A stretch of DNA of 64,000 nt from Algoriphagus mannitolivorans DSM 15301 (GCF_000429425.1 NZ_AUBV01000010.1:62001-126000), one strand, 5' to 3'. Shown: positions 26,997-36,069, numbered from the stretch's first letter. Program-made: numbers and translations. The notes: generated by a model from the letters alone, not told the origin.

Positions 26997-29765
26997 TTAC
27001 AATTGTCGAGGGCCTCCCTCTTCACGGTACATTTCATTGTAGGTGTTTTCATCCATTCCTTTGGAGAATCTTCTCAGATTGTAGGTGAAGGAAATCATGA
27101 AATATTGCTGTAGCACATTGGTCTGAATGTCTTCGATAAAGGTCTCGGTGATATTTCTTCGCACATTGGCATTTTGCTTCAGCAGGTCATAGACCATGAT
27201 GCTGATTTCTCCCCGCTGATTGGCAAAGATCTTTTTCCCCAAACTCATGTTGACCAACGAGAAGTTGTTGTCAAAGCCTTGGCTGAGTCCGGAATTGATT
27301 TGATGATTGAGGTCAAGTCGGTACACCAATCCTTCCCAAATGATCCAGTTTAAGTTTACCCGGAATCTTTGTTGGAAAAACCGGTTGTTGAGATTGGAAT
27401 TGAGGGTGTTTTCCACATTGTTGAAGGAAGATCTCGACCAGATATTGAAGTCAATTTGGTCACTGATACTGCTGTTGATGGAAAATCCTGTGCTCAAACG
27501 CTGGGAATTGTTAAACCCAATCAGGTCATTGACTTGTCCAGGCCTTTTGGAAATTCCCAGACCTGCATTGATGTTGAGCTTGGATTTGATAAAGTCCAAA
27601 GGCATGCCGTAACTCAACCAAGATCGCATGTCCCAATAGCCGTTGAGGTTTACTGGTTTGTTGAGCTGTGAGCCTTTTTCCAGAATTATTCCATCCTGAA
27701 TCTCTGTGGCTTCATCTGCTATGAATACACTGTTGCTGATAAAATTGTCAATCAGGCTAGACTGCGCAAAAAGGAACCAGCTTTTGTCGGTATCTGGATT
27801 TTGACTTCTGAATCGTACCCTGAACTGATGGTTGTAGGATTGATTCAAATCTGGATTTCCTGTCCTGAGTTGAAGCGGGTTGGTATTATCGATTACCGGT
27901 TGAAGCTGGCGGATTTGAGGTTCACTGGTTCTGGTGTCGTAATCCAGCTGGATATTGGTAGTCTTGGAGAATTTGAATTCTGTTCTAAATGTGGGTAGGA
28001 CTGCGTTAAACCTTCGGTTTAGCTCAAATGGCATCGGGAATTCCTGGCTATTATCCAGTTTGGCATCTTGATATTGAACTTCAGTCTGGAGTCTAAACTT
28101 TTCCGTCTTGTATTGGTAACCCAGTTCAATTTCTTGAGTCAGATAATCACTTTGGAAGGCATTACTCAGGGCTGGATCCAAAGTCAATATTCCACGGTCA
28201 AAATCTCCTCCTTCCACGTTGTAGATGAGTTGGTCGGAGTTATTGTCTCGGTTTCCGATTTCATATTCCAATTCTAGCTGACTTTTTTGGCCAATCGCTT
28301 CGGTATAAGAAATCCCAGTCTGCCAACGGTTGCCCACGCGTTGACGGGTTGTTCTTTGGTTTAGGAGTTCTTTTCTTTCATTCCCATCTTCAAAAAAGGA
28401 GTTATCAGCCGTTCGGTCACTCACATCCTCGTCCCATCCTCGATGGAAAATTGTTCTCAGGGTTATTGTTCGTCCGGGTTTGTCAAATTTATGGCTGTAA
28501 AGAAGTCGATTGAAGAAATCAAACTCTTTGTAATTCCCGGTCTTTGAATTTTCTACTTGGTTGATCAAAGCAGATCCATTGGTTGTCTCGCCAAAAAAGC
28601 CGGAGTTTTCATCCTCAAATCTTGCGGTGAACCGTGGAATATAAAGGATTCTGTTTTTGGAATCGGGATTATAATCCAATCTCAAATCTGCCTGATGTTC
28701 GTTATTCACTCTGACATCGCGGGAGTTTTCGGAGTATTCCTGATTTGATGCATCAGTGGTTACAAAGTCCCTAAATCTGGTTACCAGGCCTACATTTTCA
28801 CGATTTGAAAAAGTATAAGACCCGGTGACTTTCATTTTTTCTCCCCAAAGATCTGTATAGTTAAGGCCAAGGATATTGGTGGTGACAATACCTTCTTGAG
28901 GTCTTCCGTCAGCTTGTGCGTTTGCATCGCTGGTGTAGTTGAGCATATTGACGTTATTGGTCAATCCGGTGAAGGTAATCCGCTGATCTTCGTCAAAGGC
29001 ATTGATGCTGGCTCCCACCAAATAGCGGTCGTCTGTACCATATCCCGCAGTAGTTTTTCCAAACTGTCCTTTTCTTCGATCTTGTTTGGTGATGATGTTG
29101 ATGGTTTTCAGCTGTTCTCCATCATCGAAGCCACTTAACTGGGACTTTTCACTTTTCTGATCAAAAATCTCGATGCTTTGAATTACTTCGGCAGGCAGAT
29201 TTTGCAATGCAGCCCTGACATCCGTTCCGAAGAATGGCTTTCCGTCCACCAAGATCTGAGCGATATTTTCCCCTTGTGCTTGCAGAACCCCACCCTCGGA
29301 AACTACCCCCGGTAGTTTTTCGATCAACACCTGAGCACTAGCATCTTTCATGGTTTTAAATGCATCGGCATTATACAATGTGGTGTCACTTTTTTGAGTT
29401 CCAGTAGATCGTCGGGCTGCAACCACCACTTCGTTGAGTGCAGTAGCTTCTTCCCGAAGACTTACAGTGCCCAAGTCGATATTCGTATTGACTCGGAGAA
29501 GCTTGAAATAGTTTTGATATCCCAGGTACTGGATTTTAAACAAATAGTCACCATCCCGAACTCCATTCATCTCAAATTCTCCATCCAAATCAGAGATTGT
29601 CCCAGCTACCTGGGAGGAATCCGTCACGGAAAGAAGTAAGACATTGGCATAAGGGATCGCGTCCTGTTTACCGTATTCATATATTTTCCCTTTTACGGTA
29701 TAGGATTGTGAATAGGATAGGGTGAGACACCCCAAAGTAAAAATGAAAGAAAGGAAATACTTCAT
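26997..29765 (-). CDS. Outer membrane beta-barrel (TonB-receptor-like) protein
   Basis: 922 aa. Signal peptide (1-19), a carboxypeptidase-regulatory-like domain (residues 22-100), a plug-like segment (KDASAQVLIEKLPGVV, GKPFFGTDVRAALQNLP) and a long barrel of the OMP_b-brl_3 type. This family is common in Bacteroidota; members are thought to be receptors or export channels and the ligand is unknown. The protein does not end with the usual Phe but with GGPRQL, after a barrel strand ISFTYNLRRF, as is common in this family. Monocistronic; 312 bp separate it from the divergent gene at 30078. Confidence 0.88.
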   Translation of the reverse strand: MKYFLSFIFTLGCLTLSYSQSYTVKGKIYEYGKQDAIPYANVLLLSVTDSSQVAGTISDLDGEFEMNGVRDGDYLFKIQYLGYQNYFKLLRVNTNIDLGTVSLREEATALNEVVVAARRSTGTQKSDTTLYNADAFKTMKDASAQVLIEKLPGVVSEGGVLQAQGENIAQILVDGKPFFGTDVRAALQNLPAEVIQSIEIFDQKSEKSQLSGFDDGEQLKTINIITKQDRRKGQFGKTTAGYGTDDRYLVGASINAFDEDQRITFTGLTNNVNMLNYTSDANAQADGRPQEGIVTTNILGLNYTDLWGEKMKVTGSYTFSNRENVGLVTRFRDFVTTDASNQEYSENSRDVRVNNEHQADLRLDYNPDSKNRILYIPRFTARFEDENSGFFGETTNGSALINQVENSKTGNYKEFDFFNRLLYSHKFDKPGRTITLRTIFHRGWDEDVSDRTADNSFFEDGNERKELLNQRTTRQRVGNRWQTGISYTEAIGQKSQLELEYEIGNRDNNSDQLIYNVEGGDFDRGILTLDPALSNAFQSDYLTQEIELGYQYKTEKFRLQTEVQYQDAKLDNSQEFPMPFELNRRFNAVLPTFRTEFKFSKTTNIQLDYDTRTSEPQIRQLQPVIDNTNPLQLRTGNPDLNQSYNHQFRVRFRSQNPDTDKSWFLFAQSSLIDNFISNSVFIADEATEIQDGIILEKGSQLNKPVNLNGYWDMRSWLSYGMPLDFIKSKLNINAGLGISKRPGQVNDLIGFNNSQRLSTGFSINSSISDQIDFNIWSRSSFNNVENTLNSNLNNRFFQQRFRVNLNWIIWEGLVYRLDLNHQINSGLSQGFDNNFSLVNMSLGKKIFANQRGEISIMVYDLLKQNANVRRNITETFIEDIQTNVLQQYFMISFTYNLRRFSKGMDENTYNEMYREEGGPRQL

Positions 29766-30077
29766 TGGGTCTATTAAATACTCGTTGTAGTCAGTTGGTT
29801 TAGAGAAAAATCTCTAGGTATCACTATATCATACAAAATAACAGTGCTTGGGTTTACTTTTTGGACAAGAATTGGCTGAGCGGTAGAAATAGCAAATGAG
29901 TAGCTACCTTTCATGGAAAAAGGCCTGATGCTATCCTGTACTGTCCTGAAAAATAGAGTATTATAGATGGGTGTATTTTTTTGACATTTTTTGTCGGGAA
30001 AAAATGTTTATTTTTGCAACCTGACGATGTTAATAAAAGCAACATTTTTAACTTAGCATCCGTAAGATAAAGTAGTT
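29766..30077. other. Divergent intergenic region
   Basis: 312 bp holding the promoters of the barrel gene (leftward) and of the small gene plus LexA-like regulator (rightward). Only the rightward TATTTTTG box (listed separately) is clear. Confidence 0.4.
30009..30016 (+). promoter_or_regulatory. -7 box of small gene / LexA-like operon
   Basis: TATTTTTG fits TAnnTTTG. TTTG runs lie upstream at 29980 and 29990, neither at the ideal spacing. The leader to the ATG at 30078 would be about 55-60 nt. Confidence 0.5.
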
Positions 30078-30335
30078 ATGGAAACAGGAGAAAAAATCAG
30101 CATCACCACTAAGACCTTGGCCTCTGGAAATTGTCAGGTCAAATTTTATGTAGAAGACGAGCATAAGCCGCAATACGGATACCTTTTGGTGACCGAGCCA
30201 AAGCCTGTCGGAGCTATCATCGATGAAATCAAAAACCGATTGGAAAGAAGAAGAAACGAAATGATGAATCTCAATCCCTTTTTTCCAGTTCCTCCAGTGG
30301 AAGAAGATCATAAATTTTACCTTTTCTCAGCATGA
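30078..30335 (+). CDS. Small protein of unknown function, coupled to LexA-like regulator
   Basis: 85 aa, not recognised. The first half reads as beta strands (KISITTKTLASGNCQVKFYV), the second as a basic helix (IIDEIKNRLERRRNEMM) followed by a Pro-rich tail. Its stop overlaps the start of the LexA-like gene (ATGA), and it has the only visible promoter, so the two are coexpressed. It could be an accessory or antagonist of the regulator, but nothing in the sequence proves that. Confidence 0.65.
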   Translation: METGEKISITTKTLASGNCQVKFYVEDEHKPQYGYLLVTEPKPVGAIIDEIKNRLERRRNEMMNLNPFFPVPPVEEDHKFYLFSA

Positions 30336-31105
30336 GTTACTTAGCCTCAAATCTTCGGTTTTTGCGTAAGCAAAAAGGAATCACTCAGAATGATCTTGCT
30401 GACCAGCTGGATGTGCAGCGAACGATGATCTCCGCTTATGAAGACGGGAGATCTGAACCCAAACTTGCCACTCTTCAAAAGATCTGCGAACTCTTGGAGG
30501 TTGGAATTGAGGAGTTGATAGAGCATGACATCGAGATGAAGGGAAGAAGGGTATTGCAAAAGCGGGGGCTTAATATTTTGACCATTGCAGCGACTGAAGA
30601 TGACCGCGAAAATATTACGCTAGTTCCCCAAAAAGCCTCCGCAGGATATCTCAATGGGTTTTCAGATCCTGTTTTTATGGAATCCTTACCGCAATTTCAT
30701 TTGCCAAATCTTTCCCGACAAGCGACTTATCGGGCTTTTGAATTAGCTGGAGACTCGATGCTTCCACTAGTCCCTGGGACAATCGTGATCGGATCATACC
30801 TTGACCAACTCAAAGAAATCAAGAGTGGACAAACTTACGTTTTGGTGACTCAGACGGAAGGGGTGGTATATAAGCGGGTATTTAACTACCTGGCAGAAAA
30901 CGGAAAACTTTTTCTGGTTTCAGATAATGAGCATTACAAGCCTTATGAAGTGAAAGGGGAGGATGTCTTGGAAATCTGGGAGGCCAAAGCCTTTATCAGC
31001 ACTGATTTTCCAAATCCAGGAGATAAGAAAAAACCATTGAGCTTAGAGGATCTGGGTGATATGATCCGGGATATTCAGTTGGATCTGAAGAGGATAAAAG
31101 GTTAA
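30332..31105 (+). CDS. XRE-type regulator with S24 (LexA-like) peptidase domain
   Basis: 257 aa. N-terminal XRE helix-turn-helix (KQKGITQNDLADQLDVQRTM), a linker, and a C-terminal S24 peptidase fold with the Ser in GDSMLP and the Lys in VYKRV, so the self-cleavage dyad is present. An Ala-Gly pair in KASAGYLNGF is the likely cleavage site. It is expected to be a stress-responsive repressor that cleaves itself. Unlike many relatives it is not followed by a translesion polymerase gene: the next gene is convergent and encodes a TIR protein, the two stop codons overlapping at TTAA. Confidence 0.9.
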   Translation: MSYLASNLRFLRKQKGITQNDLADQLDVQRTMISAYEDGRSEPKLATLQKICELLEVGIEELIEHDIEMKGRRVLQKRGLNILTIAATEDDRENITLVPQKASAGYLNGFSDPVFMESLPQFHLPNLSRQATYRAFELAGDSMLPLVPGTIVIGSYLDQLKEIKSGQTYVLVTQTEGVVYKRVFNYLAENGKLFLVSDNEHYKPYEVKGEDVLEIWEAKAFISTDFPNPGDKKKPLSLEDLGDMIRDIQLDLKRIKG

Positions 31106-32145
31106 TAATTCCGGTTTAAAGTCATCGCTGCCGAAACGCCCTGCGAAGGAACGCTGACCTGTCCTGTTAGCTGATCTGCATTCGGCGATACTCTTAGATT
31201 AACTGTTCCGGAATAGTTGAAGGCGGATTGATATTCTAGGTTTATAAATTCCCCATTGATGCTGCCTTTCCCATTACCAATGATTGAGCCTTCAAAGGAT
31301 ATTTCGTTGAAAGTCAGGGAATTTCCGTTTTGGAAAAACTCATAATAATAAGTGATTCCCAAGTCATTTACTCCCGTCCATCTTCCCTGTAAATTAATAG
31401 CTTGGTTGTCATCCTCCTCCTGAAGAGTAAGATTATCATAGATTTCTGTTCCTTGAGGATTGTTTTCCTGGGCGTCAACCATTTCCTCAGTGCTCATATA
31501 GGATTGATCGTCATATGGAAGAACTTCATCCTCATTGGGAATACACATTCCAACCAATATTATAAAGCCGACAAAACCTCCCAGTACCCACAAATAGTTT
31601 TTTTGCCACCAGCTTTTAGGTGGCTGGGGTGGAATGGGTCTTGGTTTGGGGCTAGGTTGAGGCTCTGGATTTTTTTTAGGAATAAGCTTCTCCAAAACTT
31701 TTACCAATTCACCCAAGTCATAATCCCATCGTTTGGTGGTGATCTCAGCGACCTGAAGTTGGGTAAGGGCCTTAAGATCATCCGGTAAATCTTCTTCCTT
31801 GGGGATTTCGGCATTCTTCACCAATACTGGGATCACACGCGTTCCGGAGCTGTTAAGGGACGCCGCAATTTCCCGGCGAACCCAGTCTTTTGGATCAAAA
31901 AGTCTCTTTTCTCCTTTTTCATTGGTGACATCAAGCCAATCTGGACCTATCACCACCAAGACGACTTTACTTTGCGCTAGGGTTCTTTCGATCGCTTCCG
32001 CAAATCTGATTCCCGGTTCTAGGTTTTCGATATCCAGGAATACCTGATCCTTACCAAATATTTTCTGAAGGTCACTTTTGATTCTGTGACAATCACTTTG
32101 GGTATCTGAATGCCGATGACTAATAAAAATTTTATCCTTTTCCAT
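31102..32145 (-). CDS. Membrane-anchored TIR-domain protein with beta-rich outer domain
   Basis: 347 aa from the ATG at 32145, which puts the first TIR strand (KIFISHRHSD) at the N-terminus; the open frame continues upstream but overlaps the terminator and lacks TIR features. TIR domain: residues 3-155, with a Glu at 92 (DWVRREI) in the position of the catalytic Glu of NAD-cleaving TIRs. Then a Pro-rich linker (158-178), one transmembrane helix (184-201), an acidic stretch, and a C-terminal beta-rich domain (253-347, LQGRWTGVNDLG) that would lie in the periplasm. This layout suggests transmembrane signalling to the TIR domain. The next gene upstream is unknown. A defence role is possible but not shown. 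Confidence 0.85.
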   Translation of the reverse strand: MEKDKIFISHRHSDTQSDCHRIKSDLQKIFGKDQVFLDIENLEPGIRFAEAIERTLAQSKVVLVVIGPDWLDVTNEKGEKRLFDPKDWVRREIAASLNSSGTRVIPVLVKNAEIPKEEDLPDDLKALTQLQVAEITTKRWDYDLGELVKVLEKLIPKKNPEPQPSPKPRPIPPQPPKSWWQKNYLWVLGGFVGFIILVGMCIPNEDEVLPYDDQSYMSTEEMVDAQENNPQGTEIYDNLTLQEEDDNQAINLQGRWTGVNDLGITYYYEFFQNGNSLTFNEISFEGSIIGNGKGSINGEFINLEYQSAFNYSGTVNLRVSPNADQLTGQVSVPSQGVSAAMTLNRNY

Positions 32146-32151
32146 AAAAAA

Positions 32152-32188
32152 ACCTGATTTACACCTACTTAAAGGTATAGAATCAGGT
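32152..32188 (-). terminator. Hairpin with T run abutting the TIR start codon
   Basis: Stem ACCTGATT / AATCAGGT with an inner ACCT / AGGT stem. On the minus strand it is followed at once by seven T and then the ATG of the TIR gene. It may terminate transcription from the upstream gene or act as an attenuator for the TIR gene. Confidence 0.6.
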
Positions 32189-32209
32189 GTCTCTATGCAA
32201 ATAAAGGAT

Positions 32210-32971
32210 TTAGTCTTCCAATAATTCTTCGAAGCCTTGTCTGATTTTCCCGACAGCATCAAAGCTGGGATCAATATTATCTACCCCTTTTCCAAGCTGA
32301 TGCCAATAGCCGTCTCCACAGTCTATGTATTCACCTCTTTTGGTTCCTGGAGCATCTTTGGCCAGTTCGTAGTGGTAATCGGGGGTAAAAATCATCTTCA
32401 TCAACTGGATGGCATATTCCCAATGGATGATGCGGGATTTTCCATTTTTTTCAAAAACCACTTCGCGGTTGGAGAAGTGAACTGTTAGACTGCAATCGGT
32501 AGTGGTTTCATGGTCCACTTTCCGGTAATTCACCTTTAGAGGTGCTTCTCTTTTTACTGTTTCATAAATAGCCTGGATCAGGTCCTGAGCCATCAGTTGC
32601 CATTCTTCTTGATTGGAAGGGATTTTCAGTCCAAGGTCTTTGCCTTTTTCGGTTGGCGTGATAGTGATTCCTCCCTCATCAATATCCTTATTGGTCCATT
32701 TTGTCTTCTGGAAAAGTTCTTCCAAAGGCTTGACCCAAACTTTATTCAAACTTCCCTTGTAGCTATAGTCATCCTGAAGTGAAAATCCTTCATCCAGAAT
32801 TTCTTCTTCACTCAGATCTTCCCGGTCGGTGTAGTGCAATTCGAGTTGGCAGTCTAGGTTTCCTTTGGACCAATCCAATTCCAGATGAAAAACATGGCTG
32901 TAAGGAGGAGGGACGATTCCGGAGTCGTAATCCAGGATCAACCCGGTGATAGTATTTTTTAAAGAATTCAT
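32210..32971 (-). CDS. Conserved-looking protein of unknown function upstream of TIR gene
   Basis: 253 aa from the ATG at 32971, chosen because it lies just after a good TACTTTTG box; the longer frame would overlap the divergent gene region. The protein is soluble and acidic, with no signal or membrane helix. Visible segments include SHVFHLELDWSKGN and a similar strand DCSLTVHFSNREVVF, perhaps an internal duplication of a beta-sheet domain. I do not recognise the family. It lies 64 bp upstream of the TIR gene, same strand, with a hairpin between. Confidence 0.65.
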   Translation of the reverse strand: MNSLKNTITGLILDYDSGIVPPPYSHVFHLELDWSKGNLDCQLELHYTDREDLSEEEILDEGFSLQDDYSYKGSLNKVWVKPLEELFQKTKWTNKDIDEGGITITPTEKGKDLGLKIPSNQEEWQLMAQDLIQAIYETVKREAPLKVNYRKVDHETTTDCSLTVHFSNREVVFEKNGKSRIIHWEYAIQLMKMIFTPDYHYELAKDAPGTKRGEYIDCGDGYWHQLGKGVDNIDPSFDAVGKIRQGFEELLED

Positions 32972-32986
32972 TTCGGATGCTTTCGG

Positions 32987-32994
32987 CAAAAGTA
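32987..32994 (-). promoter_or_regulatory. -7 box of unknown gene upstream of TIR gene
   Basis: TACTTTTG on the minus strand, 15 bp before the ATG at 32971; perfect match to TAnnTTTG. No TTTG at the ideal upstream distance. Confidence 0.5.
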
Positions 32995-33043
32995 TGGTTT
33001 TTCGCCCAATTAAGTGGTTATTTTGCAAGCCAAAGCCCAAGTC

Positions 33044-33655
33044 ATGGAAGAAATACTGGATCAGATCAGCTCTGAGATTTACCAAAATTCTTACGTTATC
33101 ATTGATCAGTTTATTACTGAAGAGTATCGGCAAGCACTTTTAGAAGAACAATCCAATTTGTTAAATGCTGGGAAATTCAGGCAAGCAGCGGTGGGAGTGG
33201 GAGAAAAAAAGCAAATCAGAACCGAAATCCGAAATGATGAGGTGCTATGGATGGATGCAGACAATTTAAGCCTTTTGCAAAGCGAATATTGGGAAAAAGT
33301 CGACTCCATTAGGCAAGCTTTAAACCGTCGTTGTTTTTTGGGACTTCGGTCTTTTGAGGGTCATTTTGCGAGATATCCAATTGGATCTTATTACAAGAGG
33401 CATTTAGATCAATTTCAGCAAGTTCCGCATCGTGTGGTCACGGTGATCTTATATCTCAATGAGTCTTGGTCTGAGGAAGATGGAGGCGCTTTGAGAATGT
33501 ACATTCCCCAAGAAGATGGAACAGAGAGGGTAGAGGATATTTATCCTGTGGGTGGAAGATTGGTAGTATTTCTAAGTGGGGAGATTCCTCATGAGGTTCT
33601 TCCCACCCAAAAAGAAAGAATCAGCATCACGGGTTGGATCAGGAATATCGACTAG
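33044..33655 (+). CDS. 2-oxoglutarate/Fe(II)-dependent oxygenase
   Basis: 203 aa, prolyl-4-hydroxylase-like fold. I chose the ATG at 33044 (MEEILDQISS) over the one at 33014. The iron ligands are the HxD in KRHLDQF and the distal His in IPHEVLPT; the Arg in KERISITGW should bind 2-oxoglutarate. The substrate is unknown; relatives hydroxylate proteins or small molecules. It is divergent from the unknown gene at 32971 and convergent with DUF2141, the two stop codons sharing CTAG. Confidence 0.9.
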   Translation: MEEILDQISSEIYQNSYVIIDQFITEEYRQALLEEQSNLLNAGKFRQAAVGVGEKKQIRTEIRNDEVLWMDADNLSLLQSEYWEKVDSIRQALNRRCFLGLRSFEGHFARYPIGSYYKRHLDQFQQVPHRVVTVILYLNESWSEEDGGALRMYIPQEDGTERVEDIYPVGGRLVVFLSGEIPHEVLPTQKERISITGWIRNID

Positions 33656-34074
33656 CGCAGGTTAATCTGCACGGTCTTGTTTTCACGTCCCAGAAGGATG
33701 GCTGCTTTTTCAAAACTGGGCGGTCCAAAATAGATTTTGGGATTGTTGGAAAACCCATACTTTTCCTGCGGAAAGCCCATCAAACTAGTACTCATTTTTC
33801 CGTTGTTGTCCTCATCATGAAGCACGGTGATGGCATATTTTCCCGAAGGGATATTTTCCAGTGTAAACTCAACCTTCTTATTTTTAGGAACGAGAACAAG
33901 TCTTTGAAAAGCTTGATCAATGGACTCAGGAAAACCCTTTTCTGAATTGAAAACCAACACTAGGATTTTTCCTTGGTCAGAACTGGCATGGTTGATTTGT
34001 ACTTTTAAGTCAGCGGTTTGTGCAAAAACCGAGTGAGATAAAAACAGGAAACCCACCCAAATTAAAAATCTCAT
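33652..34074 (-). CDS. DUF2141 domain secreted protein
   Basis: 140 aa. Signal peptide (MRFLIWVGFLFLSHSVFA) and the DUF2141 core: KILVLVFNSEKGFP, FTLENIPSGKYAITVLHDED and NNGKMSTSLMGFPQEKYGFSNN. Function unknown; the fold is a small beta sandwich secreted to the periplasm. Its ATG overlaps the stop of menE by 4 bp, so it is cotranscribed, though no menaquinone role is known. Confidence 0.9.
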   Translation of the reverse strand: MRFLIWVGFLFLSHSVFAQTADLKVQINHASSDQGKILVLVFNSEKGFPESIDQAFQRLVLVPKNKKVEFTLENIPSGKYAITVLHDEDNNGKMSTSLMGFPQEKYGFSNNPKIYFGPPSFEKAAILLGRENKTVQINLR

Positions 34075-35135
34075 ATTCTTTCAAATGTTGATTTTCGATT
34101 GATTTTCCCATTTTCAGTCCTGGAAAACTCGGGGCAGAAATAAATCTCTTTTGGACTTTCGTATCGACCTAGGATAGATTTCAAGCGATCCAAGAGCAGG
34201 TTTGATTTTTCCATATTCTTTTCAGCTTCCAAAATCAAAACCACTTTCTCTCCGAGTTTATTGTCTTTTTCTCCAAAGAAAAAGAACCGGGAACCCGGAA
34301 AAATAGTGTTGATGCTTGATTCTGCTCTTTGCTCCAAGATTTCAGGGAAAATCTTAATTCCTCCCGAATTGATCACAAAGTCTGCCCGTCCAAGCCATTG
34401 GAAAGAGTGGTCTGAATTGAGCTTCACCAAATCATTGGTTTGGATCTTTTGATTTTTGCTCATCTCTGCGGAAACCCAAAGAGCACCACGCTCATCTTGG
34501 CCGATTTTGACATTTGGAAGCGCTTGATAACTCAGGTCTCCTCGTTCTATTTTTGCCAAGGCAATATGAGAAACAGTTTCTGTCATGCCATAAGTTTGCC
34601 ATGCATTTAGCCGGTTACTCAGGATTTCAGCCTGAAGTTTGGAAGAAATGGGAGCTCCTCCAATGATCAAATTTTTGATTTTTCTGATCTTATACAGGCT
34701 TTGAGAAGAAAGCATGCAGGATTCTACTTGTAGAGGCACCATAGCCACAAAGTCGAACTCATCGCTTAATTCCTCCAAAGGATTTGAACTGGGAGCCACG
34801 ATTCTGATCGGGCAATTCCAAATCATGGCTCGCACCAACATCATTTTACCAGCAATAAAACCAGTATTCAAGCAGCATAATAGCTTGTCACTGGAGTTGA
34901 TTTGGAAAAAATCTCGGGTTGCCTTGGCGCTGGATTCCATTTGGGCTCGTGTAATCGAAATGATTTTAGGAGTACCCGTGGAGCCGGAAGTCTGTTGGCT
35001 AAAATCATGTTTTCCTTCCATCCATTCCGTACAAAAATTAATCGCCTCCTGAACAAATGGGGGTAAATGGTCCACATTTGACTTGAAATCAGCCCGTGAC
35101 TTAAAAATCTGATTCTCAAATTGGAGTTGAAACAT
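34071..35135 (-). CDS. menE: o-succinylbenzoate-CoA ligase (AMP-forming)
   Basis: 354 aa from the ATG at 35135 (MFQLQFENQI); an upstream frame extension is not needed. Adenylate-forming enzyme with the P-loop TSGSTGTPKIISITRAQM, AWQTYGMTETVSH, the GRADFVINSGGIKIFPE hinge and the catalytic Lys near ENGKINRKS. It activates o-succinylbenzoate for menaquinone synthesis; it is shorter than classical MenE, as is usual in this phylum. The divergent menB neighbour supports the assignment. The menC gene usually found with them is not here. Confidence 0.88.
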   Translation of the reverse strand: MFQLQFENQIFKSRADFKSNVDHLPPFVQEAINFCTEWMEGKHDFSQQTSGSTGTPKIISITRAQMESSAKATRDFFQINSSDKLLCCLNTGFIAGKMMLVRAMIWNCPIRIVAPSSNPLEELSDEFDFVAMVPLQVESCMLSSQSLYKIRKIKNLIIGGAPISSKLQAEILSNRLNAWQTYGMTETVSHIALAKIERGDLSYQALPNVKIGQDERGALWVSAEMSKNQKIQTNDLVKLNSDHSFQWLGRADFVINSGGIKIFPEILEQRAESSINTIFPGSRFFFFGEKDNKLGEKVVLILEAEKNMEKSNLLLDRLKSILGRYESPKEIYFCPEFSRTENGKINRKSTFERI

Positions 35136-35235
35136 GGCTTTGGAGAGAAGTGGAAAGGATTTTACAGACTTAACAAAATTCCGTTTGGGCCTGTTATCTT
35201 GCAAAAAAATCGGATTTTTAACCAAAACGAAAATG

Positions 35236-36069
35236 ATGGAGTGGATTACTGCCAAAGAATACGAAGATATTACCTACAAAAAGTGTAACGGGGTGGCGAG
35301 AATTGCATTTAACAGACCCGAAGTCCGAAATGCCTTTCGCCCAAAAACCACCGCTGAGCTATACGATGCATTTTACGATGCTCAAGAAGATACTTCCATT
35401 GGAGTTGTTTTACTTTCTGGAGAAGGACCATCACCCAAGGACGGAAAATGGGCTTTTTGCTCAGGTGGTGATCAAAAGGCCAGAGGACATCAGGGGTATG
35501 TGGGAGAAGATGGATATCATCGACTGAATATTCTGGAGGTACAGCGACTGATCCGCTTTATGCCAAAAGTGGTGATCGCGGTGGTTCCTGGTTGGGCTGT
35601 AGGAGGAGGACATAGCTTGCATGTGGTTTGTGATTTGACCTTGGCCAGCAAGGAACATGCGATATTCAAGCAGACCGATGCGGATGTGACTAGCTTCGAC
35701 GGTGGTTATGGTTCGGCCTATTTGGCTAAAATGGTTGGCCAGAAAAAAGCCCGTGAGATTTTCTTTTTGGGAAGAAATTACTCCGCCCAGGAAGCTTTTG
35801 AAATGGGAATGGTGAATGCCGTGATTCCTCATGAAGAGCTTGAAGCCACTGCCTATCAATGGGCTCAGGAAATCCTTGAAAAATCACCGACCTCCATTAA
35901 AATGCTCAAGTTTGCGATGAATCTGACCGATGACGGAATGGTAGGCCAGCAAGTATTTGCGGGTGAGGCAACTCGATTGGCTTACATGACCGAAGAAGCT
36001 AAAGAAGGTAGAAATGCTTTCCTTGAAAAGAGGAAGCCTAACTTCAAGGATATCAAGTGGATACCATAA
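35236..36069 (+). CDS. menB: 1,4-dihydroxy-2-naphthoyl-CoA synthase
   Basis: 277 aa from the second of two adjacent ATGs (MEWITAKEYEDI). Crotonase fold with the oxyanion-hole segments WAFCSGGDQKARGH and GWAVGGGHSLHVVCDL, the TDADVTSFDGGYGSAYLAK region and the C-terminal EGRNAFLEKRKPNF typical of MenB. It closes the second ring of the naphthoquinone. It is divergent from menE with about 100 bp between. Confidence 0.96.
   Translation: MEWITAKEYEDITYKKCNGVARIAFNRPEVRNAFRPKTTAELYDAFYDAQEDTSIGVVLLSGEGPSPKDGKWAFCSGGDQKARGHQGYVGEDGYHRLNILEVQRLIRFMPKVVIAVVPGWAVGGGHSLHVVCDLTLASKEHAIFKQTDADVTSFDGGYGSAYLAKMVGQKKAREIFFLGRNYSAQEAFEMGMVNAVIPHEELEATAYQWAQEILEKSPTSIKMLKFAMNLTDDGMVGQQVFAGEATRLAYMTEEAKEGRNAFLEKRKPNFKDIKWIP

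Noticed and set aside
32146..32274. N-terminal extension of the TIR protein
   Set aside because: It would run through the hairpin and into the upstream gene; TIR strand one begins right after the ATG at 32145.
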